The notes under the pieces were generated by a model. The model made no database searches and had not been told where the DNA came from. It saw nothing but the letters and a program-made list of their open reading frames with translations. From Symsagittifera roscoffensis (Eukaryota; Xenacoelomorpha; Acoela; Convolutidae), in the NCBI RefSeq assembly GCF_963678635.1, contig NC_087066.1, forward strand, positions 55,446,312-55,510,311: a DNA stretch of 64,000 nucleotides, given 5' to 3'. Both the position numbers and the translations under genes were made by a program. Positions 1 to 11,500 of this stretch are shown piece by piece; the stretch's first letter is position 1; every line of letters begins with the position of its first letter.

Positions 1-2745
1 CAAAATATATGTGATAAAGCTTACCTCATTGAGCCCAAAGGCAAATTAAAGCATCGTGGTCAGTATAAAGATGTTTTATATGAATTTTAGTAAATAATGT
101 TCATATGTTTGTAGGCTGATACGACACTGCAAAGTTCTCTAGCTGTTGTTGACATTTTCGGCTGTTCTTTATTATAAATTTTTGAAACAGATAACATAAT
201 ACCTTTCCCTTCGGGGAATTCTTGTACTACTTTTGAACATTTTCCTTTTGATGATGAGTCTACACGTACATGGAAGGTGTATATTGTGTCTGATATTGCT
301 AAAACGGTGTCTGCGCTAATTCTTTCTGATAGATTAACAAACCCTTTTTTTGGGCTGGAGTTCCTTTGAAGGTTGTATTGTTTCGTTTCAAATCAAAAAA
401 TGATTTGAATCGTCATGTAGTTTCTTTTTAAACATTCTATAAAATTCTAAACAACCTATCACTCACAATACACCTCTTTTGTTTTCAGAGGTTTCTAATT
501 TTTTGAAACCATCCACCTTTTCCTATTTGGTTGCACACCATCTGTACTTAGTACATGTACTAAGAAGTGATTCCCTTCTGAAAAAACTTTTTTTTTCTGG
601 TTGAGCTTTTAGTACAGATTTTTTTAGTATGTCTCGGTCTGTTTTACTGACTTCGATTTTTTCTACTACAATTTGTGCACACTGTATGGTCATTATTCTT
701 TTAAAGTGTTTGATAGACCTCATTATCCGTAAAAACCTGGTTTGACAGTGCGTTATTTTGATGCAATTAGATAACTTGTTTTTTGTTGTGTTTCTTCAGT
801 CAAGGGTACTTGAATATAAGAGGAGCATAAATCACTGTGGTGAAGAAATTTCCTTTGATCTTAGTTATGAGCAATCCTATCAGCTCTAATGGGCATGAAT
901 TTTGGCTTCAATCAGTTATTGATCTCAGGAATGTCAAAAACGAACTTGACTATGTTTCGTTTTGATAGTATCATAGTTGGACTTTGATCCCATTTCTTTA
1001 TTCCTTATTTATATGAATGGTCTAGTAAGTCATCTACTTTTTTCTGATAATGTAACGAAACTATAGATAGTCATTAACAGATTGACATGAAGCTTTTGAT
1101 TTTTTTAGGCCTAAGTCTTTTTTTTCTGTAAATATATGTTTTCATTGTATAATAACATATACATTATGTCTTGTAGTTGATCTTGGTTTATATCAGAGTG
1201 AATAAAATCAAATTTTCTCAGTAACTCTCGTTTTTTCCTGCCAAACTTTTTTGGGTTTCGTGAATTTGTTTGTCTGTACTCTTATTAGGGTTTTGAGTCA
1301 TCTAGTTCTCTGCTAATTTCTCTTTCTAGTTCGTATTTATAAGTAATCTAGTTCTGTTTCTGTTAAAAATTTATCTTTTTTTTTTCAAAGTTTTCATTAA
1401 TTGTTCTAATTCAATACTCTAATTATTCCAATTTGGTTGAATTAGAAAAAAACGATGACTTATATGTCGTTGGCCGCAACCCATGTTCTAAATTTTTCAG
1501 AATAGTCACTTTTACTGTCAAAACTAGGACTGAAGTTTGTATATCCCAACAGTTTAAATTTTTTGCCATTAACAGCTAATGTTTTCGATGGCCCTTTAGA
1601 AAGGTTTTGCTTTTTTGCAAAATCAAAAACAGTTTCAATGTGAACACGCTGCTCCAGCATCCACTTAAAATTCGGTTTCAAGGCCGTTATTTTGTTTTCA
1701 TTTCTGACGGTATGTTGATATAGATTAAAAAACATTTTTGACTTTTCATCTTGCGGAGTTTGTTCTAGTTTAAAATTAGTTAATTGCCTTTGTCGTCTCT
1801 GAATTAACCGTGGTTTTTAATTTTACCAAATTGTACTTTAGGTTTTCTTTCTCGGCTATTTTATCCAGAAAATGTTTTTGAATCACCTAGGGATCTTGTC
1901 TTGTTTAGTTATTGTGAGATGGGATTTTTTTGTCGCGGTGTTTTTTGGTGTTCTTCCTATAGTTGTCTTGTAAAATAGATCTTCTTTTTGTATAGTTGAC
2001 CTGCGAAAATGATTTCGATATCTATCGGGTATAGAATTACTTCTGTTTCCATTTTGATTGTAGTTATTTGAACTTGTGTTATAGAAGTTTTGGCGATTTT
2101 AGTTATTTAAGACAATAAATCAATTTTTGAAAATCCCATCTCTTCATCCAAAATTATGAGTTCGAGGTCTATCAAAACTATTGTGTTTTATTATTCAACT
2201 ATCTGTCGAGGATACGGGGGAAATGATGCCGTTATTTCGCTGGTTTTTTTAATATCGATTGTTGAAACTGTTTTTGTTCTCGAGGCCTAGGTCTCCTATT
2301 ATGAATGTTCCAAAATTTTTCATCGATGTTGAGGTGGTTTTTGATTTTGATCCTTATGATCTCTGTATTTGCAACAAATCTGATAGTATTGCCTGATCTA
2401 CGACATCATTCACAAAATAATTTCTTGGTTCATTTGCTTTTTCCAAGCTGCGTTTATGTAAAGATCCTTCAGCAATTCTGTATTTCTTTAAGCTGATCCT
2501 TTATTCCCTTTATTTCCAACTTATTACCAACACTTTTTGAGGCTGTTCCAGTAAACTCACTACTTGCAGCGAAACTTAAGTCTTTGGTAGCTACATAATC
2601 TTTTACTTGCTGCCAAGTTGCGGGTGGAATTGTCAATTAGAATTTGATGAGCGTTTTCTTCAAACCTGGCGGGCTTAAGCCTTGCACAAATAATTCCGTT
2701 TTACTGCCATCCACAATCTACTGCAGCTTTGAATCTATATATGTA
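1..2745 (-). mobile_element. Decayed Ty3/gypsy-like LTR retrotransposon (gag to RNase H), cut by the window edge
   Basis: Reading down from about 2740 on the minus strand, retroelement segments follow in gag-protease-RT-RNase H order. About 2730-2480 reads as one gag-like frame (ELFVQGLSPPGLKKTLIKF, a stop, then IPPATWQQVKDYVATKDL). About 1735-1460 is a 91-codon frame resembling the region after the active site of a retroviral-type aspartic protease. About 723-523 holds RT-like sequence. About 440-1 contains an RT/RNase H junction with RVDSSS, VVQEFPEGKGI and STTAREL, the last typical of the RNase H of gypsy elements. Stops and frame changes are frequent, so it is dead. No LTR is visible; the 3' end lies left of the window. 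Order and motifs are seen; the superfamily comes from family knowledge. Confidence 0.72.
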
Positions 2746-2983
2746 AATAAGATGAATTACTTTTTTTCTAAATATAAGGAAATAAACTAGCAAAAACTTC
2801 GAACTATCAATGAATATAGAAATCGTAAAAAACTGACTGATCCAAAGGGTTTTTCAGAAAACAAACGATCATGAAATTTTTTGTGTGCATAAAATCACTT
2901 CATAAATCGATTGTCATCACACAGAGGCAAAAGGTACCACTACAAACAGTTTTTGAGTCACAAATCAATTTTAAAACTACATA

Positions 2984-3283
2984 ATGCTTTATTCAACCAG
3001 TGTTAGAATACGGAGTGCTCTTATATGGTCTGAAAAAAAAACTGATTTAAAAAGTGTTGACATAGCGCAGAACAGAAGCTTAAGTGTTCTTTTTAAAGAA
3101 AAAAAACCGGACACTCTAGGAATAGTGAAAAACAAATACAAAAAAATTACTTGTAGAGAACTTCACATATATGATCTAACGAAAACATTAGCAAGAATAT
3201 TAAGAAAACAACACACTATCGGCAACATTAACAATTGTAAACTTGTGGATGAGCTTGCGCTATGCTTATTAAGACCTTTTTGA
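2984..3283 (+). pseudogene. LINE reverse-transcriptase C-terminal remnant
   Basis: A 99-codon open frame reads YSTSVRIRSALIWSEKKTD, then VDIAQNRSLSVLF, and ends in leucine-rich sequence. The pattern of an alanine-leucine-isoleucine-tryptophan block followed about 13 residues later by IAQNRxLxVLF is typical of the tail after the reverse-transcriptase core of jockey/CR1-type LINEs. Upstream sequence is not open and no RT catalytic core is present, so this is a 5'-truncated fragment. The adjacent gypsy remnant is on the opposite strand, so the two are separate insertions. Confidence 0.55.
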
Positions 3284-3355
3284 GGTTCTCTCAAGTGTAC
3301 TTGTTTTGCGTTCAATTGGAAACTAATTTATTATGATTATTATTATAATTATTAT

Positions 3356-3695
3356 TAGAGGCACTTAGCACAGTGGTATTGCGTTCACTTTGAAATCGTC
3401 AGATTGTGTATTTGATCCCATGCCATGGCAATGATAGTGTGTGAGGACAAGCTCTCACTTGACCTCCTGCTTCAGGTCTACCACAACCTGACCAAATTTG
3501 GCTGCAATAGTGGTACCACGTAAAAGTTCTAGACGCAAAAAACGGCCTTGAGTCGCAAAAAACAGCTTCGCACAGCAAAATAACACTGTCTGGAATGTGG
3601 GGAGATAATACTCATGGACTATCCTCGACAGGACTGTTAAGGCCTACTGATAGCTCCTCTGCGATTCGCAGGAACTACAATTATTATTATTATCG
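3356..3695 (+). repeat. tRNA-derived SINE with ATT-repeat tail
   Basis: A Pol III-like A box (TAGCACAGTGGT, about 3366) is followed about 45 bases later by a B-box-like GTATTTGATCCC. A roughly 250-base body follows, ending in a run of ATT triplets at about 3680-3694. A second triplet run lies just upstream at about 3336-3356. The head-body-simple tail layout is that of a tRNA-derived SINE. Its distal part (GACTATCCTC near 3619) resembles the tail of the minus-strand copy at 49912-50075. Confidence 0.6.
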
Positions 3696-3699
3696 TATT

Positions 3700-5590
3700 T
3701 AAACTTTACTTTGGATATTGAAAACAGCTATGTTTGGAAGCAGAAAAAAAGGAAGACTCAATTTAAGCTTTAATAACTCCAGAAGGGATTAATCCAGATG
3801 GTTTTTGAAAATTTGGTTACTTGACAGTAAGCGACTGAAACTACGATTAATATTGTACATTAGTGTAGTAATCTCTACCATTAAAAAAACCTTTTAAAGT
3901 CAATAATCTACAAAAAATTTTATAGCAAAAAGAACACTCAAAGCAGCAAAAATTAAAAAGAATTTCAAAGCTTCTCTAAATTGCAAAGTTAAAGTTTTTC
4001 AATTTTTTCCTTGTGAAAAGCAAGAGTATTGCAAAGTGGTCTTTAATTTTTTCCATTCTGCAAGCAAAGTTGTTCATAAATGCCGCTGGTGGAATTATGG
4101 ACTATCCCTAAATATCTGTTCCACCAAGCAATAGAGGAACAACATTGAGCAACCTTCAAGCAAAACTAACCAACAACAACATGCTTGCAATGGAAAAACC
4201 TGTTCTCTTTGGAATTTTTTTCTATCTATTCGATTTAAATGTATTGGGATAAATTGATGAACTCATTGGCTCTGTATTATGTCGTTTATTGATCAACAAG
4301 GTTTTCGTTTGCGCGTATGCATCCTGAAAGTGGGACTAACTTTTTTTTCGATATCATAGGTATTTTATGAAAAAAAAATCACCTATAAGAGGGAACTTCT
4401 CAAAAACTGTCATTTTTGCTAGCGCGATCAAAATTTCCTAATACTAAACTTATTTTTACGGGCAACAAACTAACTGTGTGTGTGAGATTTGCTTAATTTA
4501 AATAGTGAGAAAAAAATGGATGTTTCTTTTTCCGGTTTGTTTTCATCCCGGATAGTTATAGTCGCGCCAGAATTTTTTTTAGATACGCATGGAAATGTGA
4601 TTGAGCGGCATGTTTTCCCAGTCTTGGACATTAATGCAAAAAACGTTCAAACAAAAAACTAGGTTTGATCATAGCAAAACCCATTTTTTATTGAAACAAA
4701 AAATCATACATACAGTGTTACAACATATGTACCGAGTGGCCTTGGAATACAAACCTTGCCATATTTTTGCAACAAATCTTGAACCAAAAGATATGTTCTC
4801 TTGCTTATTACTTGCAAAATTTTCCTACAATTTGGAGGCTTGAAGCCCACTTCCAATAAGCCAGCAAGATTTTGTTTCTACTGAACAATTAAACTTCTTT
4901 TTTTTACGAAAGAAGCCAAAAGTTTCAAATTTGGTGCAAAGTTTTCAAGTTTCGGAAAACATTCAGTAATGACTATGATTTTGAGCCAAACTGGCTCGCG
5001 TACTTGTTTTTCTTTTGCTGAGTTCCTGCAACTCCGCTTAAGGTATACTGTCTCAACAGTCGCGGAAGTTTTAGCATGCCAAATTTCGGTTGCAAAACAC
5101 TGCAAAAACCTTTTTTTCTCTGGTTTCGTCTGTCTATAATTGCCCAACTCGGATCACTCCTTTCAACACGGCAGCTCAGATGGCTTAACTGAGGCTACGA
5201 TTAATTTGCATCATAAGTCGTCTTCAAAGGAAGAAGAATGACCTCAGCTTCTGCGACGACTCTCAATGAAGATCCTGGAGCGAATCGGTTAAAAAAAGAA
5301 ATGCAGAAGATTTAAACTGAAAGTTTATTCTTTGATTTTCAGAAGAAAAGTGGATTTTAAGTATTAAAACAACAGTGATGTCAAATGATTAAATTTAAAT
5401 TGCAAAACGAGGCAAAAATTGTGACGAAATGAAAAAAAAATCAGCTCCAAACCTCAGCAAAAGCATGACAACTACAAACAATAAGTCAAAATAATTATAG
5501 ATTTGCCGTTAAAGAAAGGAAGCTTTCGATGTTAGAAACACAATTTTATATGAACGGCTTCTTTTTTTGATTTTAACTACAAATATATAA
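3700..5590. other. No recognisable gene
   Basis: AT-rich sequence downstream of the paraoxonase gene. The open frames at 4601-4843 (+) and 4878-5147 (-) show no motif, no splice signals and no family resemblance, and I regard them as chance. Nothing else stands out. Confidence 0.5.
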
Positions 5591-5597
5591 TACTCAT

Positions 5598-8500
5598 TTA
5601 AATAGTCCATCTATCCACTATATCATTGGCCGTGTAGGGGACATTTATCTCGCAGTAAACTAGACGTTCGAATACGGATCCGACAAGCAGTCGAGATTTC
5701 CAGTGGGCTGCACCAGCCGATCCCATTAATATCATCCCATCATCCGAGAACACTTCGTTGATTATGGGCGCCCTGTTCGCAATTGGGTCGTAGGATATTT
5801 TGATCACCTGAGAGGCGGGAGCTATGGGTCCTTTTTTCAGCTGGAAGATACGAAAGAAAACTGGATGCGAGCCTGAAAAACAGCAAGTCAAGTTTGGTTT
5901 AGATATTGGTTCAAAAAAACACTTAAATGTTCAAAGGAGTTAATTTTAACCCGAGATAAAACCTACGTTTTTAAAATTAAAAACTTATTTTAATACAAGT
6001 TTCAAAAGTGACGGGGTGGGAATATTTGTGTTCGAGGGTTTTTTTGTCCTGACCATTTTCGGCTTTTCAATTAGCCATTTATTTATGGAATTTTATTATA
6101 TCATTTTAAATGTATTGCTGCCATGAGCTCAATTTTTACAAATGGCAAATTTTGCATAGGGTTTAGAGAGTGCCAATTTGACAATTTGAGATGACTAACG
6201 CGCAATATATTTCGCGCTGATAACGCGTAAGCGGAAATTTGATCCGACTTAGATATTAGTTATCGTTCCAAATTGAAATTAGGCATGCTATTTGGTGTAT
6301 TTAACTCTTTGATATAGGAGAAACATCTAACGTTAAACCTTACGTAGCGTGTTGGGGATGCTTTTTGAAAAATCTGCAAAAAAAACTATTTTTTCTTTGA
6401 AAATTTCATCCGTTTTCAAATAAACGAACACTGCCCAACAGACCTTGGGAAGCAGTCGAAACATTCCGGGCTTTGTTTTGATACAATTAACGTTGTTGTT
6501 TCGACTTTTGTAACGAAAATAACAGAATTTTTGTGCTCGGGATGGGTTTTTCTTCAGACAAATTTCGAATTTCTAATTAGCCATTTTTGAGCGAATTTTT
6601 TTTACATCATTCAAAAATTATTGTTGCCTTGACCTTAAATTTGAAAAAAAATTTTACCTAAGATAATTTAGCGTAACGTTATATGGGTTTAAAGATTGCC
6701 ATTTGGGCCAATTTGGACAATTAACGCGCGATATATTTCGCGCTATAAACGCGTAAGCGAAGATAAAATCCGTCTTCGAAATTCATCCAAATTGGTTGAA
6801 GGAAGTTTATTTGCCATAATTGTTTGTTACTAGGAGCGAAATTTATCGCGTTGAACTTTATATGGCTAAGAGGGGTGATTTTCACAAAAAATTTCAAATT
6901 TCATATCTAATTTTTCATGTTTTTACTGCTCCACAGACCTTAAAAGGCAGTCGGAACATTCAGGGATTGCCCTGATACGAGCAGTCTTGTTTTGCTTGAA
7001 ATTGAGTTTTCGAAATAAATAATTTTTCTGAAAGAAAAACGTTCATATAAATACTGTTAAAATCAAAACACAGCAGAAGCCTGCAAGAGGTTATGCTGTG
7101 TTTTGATACAATTTATTGTACGAAACTGTAGAAAAATATTAGGCTCATTTACTTGGCTTCTTTCATTGTATAGTTAAACGAATTATCCAGGGCTATCATG
7201 TTTAAAACAATGGGGTATAAAACACTTTGTCAACATAGCTTTTTGAAACACTCCGCCCCGCATTTTAATTTTAGGTTGGAAAATTGTTCTAGCGTTGTTA
7301 TAATGCAATGAAAATATTAACTTTTGTGAACATCGTGGACAACGAAATGCTTGATATCGTACTATCAACCATTTTGTTATAACAACAAGACTGCTAGTAT
7401 CAAGGCGAGGTCCTGAATGTTTCGACTGCCTCTTAAGGTCTAAGGGGCAGTAATAACATGAAAAAATAAAATGTAAAAAAAATAAAATTAAAATTGTTTT
7501 TCAAACGTTTGAGATTTTTTTTTGTAAAAATTGTACCCCACACGCCTTATAAAGTACAAAAGGATAGATTTTGCTCCTTTTAACAAATCATTTATGGAAA
7601 AAAGCTTCTTTCAACCAATTTGGAACGATTTCTATGACATATTAAATCTCCGCTTACGCGTTCATAGCGCGAAATATATCGCGCGTTAATTGTCCCAAAT
7701 TGGCCAAAATGGCAATCTTTAAACCCCCATAACTTTACGAAAAATGATCACAGGTGAAATATCTTTTCAAATTTGAGCTCATGACAACAATACCTTTCGA
7801 ATGATTTTAAAAAATTCCGTCAAAATGGCTAGTTAAAAACTCGAAATTTGTCTGAAGAAAAAAAACCCACCGCGAGCACAAATAATAATTGTTACTTTTG
7901 TTACGAAGTTCGGATCAACAACAAAAGTACAAAAGTTATGCTTATCGTTTTTAGTACAAAAGTTATGTTATTTCATAATATTTTCAAAAGAACTACTTGA
8001 AGAGTTTAAATAGACAATGATCAATTATAATTGATTTTAAAAAAATCATTACAATTGGTTATACTTAAGTTGATCGTAACCCAATAAAATCCTTTATAAT
8101 CAACAGTTTTTCAAGAAAATAAAATATTTATAAACAAAAAACTCATTATACTCCACTGTATTATAGTACAATAATCCATTTTAGCTGAACAACCCTGAAA
8201 ATTTTCTGAAGGCGCTCTTGGCGTCAATATATAGTAAGTGTGAGATGCGAGCGGTCAACTAAATCATTCAAAAGTGAAGACTCAATAAAAAATTTCAAAA
8301 AATGCCCAAATTTGCCGTTTGTTGTTTTTTTTTTAAAATCAGATGTTTTGTTAAATCAGATTTTCTCAGTTGGGCAGCTAAAAAAATCAATTCGATTGAC
8401 CCCCCAGAGAAACGAAAAAATTTTAAAGCATTGATATTCTGCCACATTGAAAAATCCAAGGTACTCGCATCCAAGTTTAGGCGTAAGTAATCGATTATAA

Positions 8501-11500
8501 CCGATTATTATGATGATTTTTTTTACAATTATAATTGATTATCGTTACCAAAATTAGGTGTTTAAAAGATTTATATTTGACTATTATCGTGATATTTTCC
8601 AGGAGTTTTTAATTTTTTATAATCGTTAAGAAAATCTCTAACAGAGAGATCTCTTGAACACTTTGGTTCATCTGAACACAACGTTTTACCACGAAACAAA
8701 AGTTTCATAGAGATCCTGTCATATTAGTGAAAAGTTTCCCGGGGTAGATGAAAAAAAATCTTCCGAATCAATCATGAAATAAATCAATTCGCTGATGCTT
8801 TGGTGGTTAAAAAATTTTAAATATGCATCACAAAACAACTCTAATGGGGAAGAAGTGGAAAAAAACTTATAAATTCGAATCGATTGGGAAATTTCAAGAA
8901 CATTTTCTCTTTTTTCATAGGATTTAACGTCTACAAAAAGCATAAAATATCAGCAATTTAGATGCAACTTCGAAGACAAAATGGACAAACAAAAAGAAAC
9001 ATAATCAATTATAATTGACTTTAATGGATTTTTGTGCAAATCTAATGAATTAGAAATTTGAATAAAAATTTGATTTTAAAAAGAGAGATTCTAATCGATT
9101 ATTAATTGATTAGAATCGATTGTTTCTCAATTTTAGTAAAAATGGTACTAAAACCGTAATATAATCGATTATTAACGCTTGAGACTGGATGCGGGTATGC
9201 ACCTATTTATACATTTATCAGAATTACGTGAAGGAGTTCGGATGGCGAACTTTTAAACCACCTTCAGCTGAAACACTATAAATAACAATCTAGAATTGGT
9301 GATTCTACTATATTACATGCTATAGTAACCTGAGCGTAACATTGATTCGCCATTAAGTTAAGCAGTAGAGCAAACAAAGGGTAGAGTTCAAAATACTTCA
9401 ATCTTCAAAGATATTGTCCCTCCTATGCCAGAAAGTAAAATTTGACAAAATCGGCGACCCCCCCCCCCCCCCCCCCAAAAAAAATCGGAACTAAGAAAGC
9501 TGTAAAAGAGATGTTATGAAACTCAGAGGAGCGACACTAGAGATGATTGGACCCGGGCATACAAAAAATAGGACCCCTCAGACCCTTGGGGGGCAAGTGA
9601 TAACGGTTCCCTGGAAGTGTAAATGGCCCTATCAAAACTCGGAAACTAGCGCCGGTTTTGGGCTCAAACTTTGTTGTAGGCCTAGTTAAGGGAAACTTAA
9701 GTTGAGAATCCCAGACTCCTAGGAACCCCACTTCCGGTTTTATGCCCTAAGCAAACAAACCCAGCCCTAATTTCTGGAAGTCGTTTCTCGGCCTCCAATG
9801 AGTGCAGGGAGCTGAAACTTGGAGTAATGATAGGTAGTGGCAAGATACATCTTGTATTATAAATTGAACCGAATCTAGCGGTTGAATTGGAAGCTATTAG
9901 CACTGAAAAAAACATCGCCCTAGACCGGAATAGGCAATTCAGGCGTAATGATGAACGGTGGCATAATGATTTTATTGCGGCAATGGACATAAGATACGAA
10001 CCACGAAAAAGACCCTTTATGTGTGAAAAACCTCCGGTGACTCCTTCCGGTTTTAATTGCCTTTTTCCGGAAAAAGTGATAATGGACCTTAGAAATGGGA
10101 TAAATTTTGAAGTATTAATGGTAGATGAGTAAAACTTGGTAGTTAGGACCCCCATGGGACTCTAAACCCAAAAATGGAAGTTTGACCTCGATTGACCCCT
10201 GGGTGACCTCAAGTTGACCTTTGGGCGTCTTGATCCCAAAATTGCATGGAAAACCCCAAGATTAAAAACGAAAAGTGGCGTATTCCCCAGCCCAACCCCT
10301 GGAAATAAACATGGGCCACCTTGCTAAAAACTGGGAGGAAAACTTATAATTAGGGAACTAGACAGAAGCTGAAAGAGATTTAGTTTTGTATTGCAACCTT
10401 GGAGTAGTAGAGTTATTTCAAAGTGGACTAGGTAAACATTGGGTTCAGTTTAGCTTGGCGAGTGATCTATTAATAGCAATTCAACTAGACTAAAGAAAAG
10501 TAGTCCCAGACGAAATTGATAGTAATAGGACCGCTCATGAGAATTAAGTCTCATAAATATTATGAAAAGACGGGCAATTTACTTGGCTCTCCGGAGGTGA
10601 CTTTTTGGTTCAATTTGACCCCTAATAGACGAACTACCTTACCCTGAAGGTCGGGATTGGGATAGAGGACAGATAGAAATTTTAGATGCTTGGAATGAAT
10701 AAGTTACCCATTAAAAGGGCCTCCCCTTACCCTTGGGAGGTCGGAACGTTAGCGGGATAATTAAATGAAGACCTTGGGAGGGTTACTGAGTAAACATAGC
10801 ATGGTTTGAAGGTTGAGTTGAACTCGAGGGCTGAACTCACTGAGGTCAGGAATTTGCTGATTAGAATCGTATGACATTTGTTTGCTTGGTCAAATTGTGG
10901 CACCTACCGCATACCGGGTGGTATCTAATAAGCGTAAAAAGATTGACAAAAGAAACCGAAGTTGGCACGTGGCAGAGTTGGCAGGGGATATAGTGTTAAA
11001 CATGTGCGGACGGATGATTTAAGCGGATGTCAGGACTGATAGGGAATGGCGTGACTTAACTTCATATTAAAATTTGTAGTATTATAATCCATTTATAATG
11101 GTATGTAATCGGTGACTTTTAATTTTACAGAAACTGACAGTAAAATGAAACATACAATTGGTTATGATCCTTGGGCTCTGCAATTTTTTTTGACACATTT
11201 GTTTGATAACTTCATTTAAGTTTTCAATTTCTATTTCTTTGTTTTTAGCGGCTGGCGGATTATATCGCAGTACAAAATTTCCCAATGACATCATCTCCAG
11301 TTCAAAAGGTTTTAAATAGTCTTTTTCTAACAAAAAACACAAAACTGCCAACATTGATATTAGTTTTTTTCGAGCAATTTTTAAGCCCCCGCTTAGACTT
11401 TGTTTTTCACTTGATTCATTTTCCATTCCAGCCAATTTTTAGCTATTCCACGGTTTCAAATATAAGTTCTCTCCCACCGAGTGGCTTAACGAAAAACAAG

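Noticed and set aside
9887-10132. An 81-codon plus-strand frame in the GC-richer segment
   Set aside because: It is overlapped by a longer antisense frame (9697-10155), with no motif or homologue recognised on either strand.
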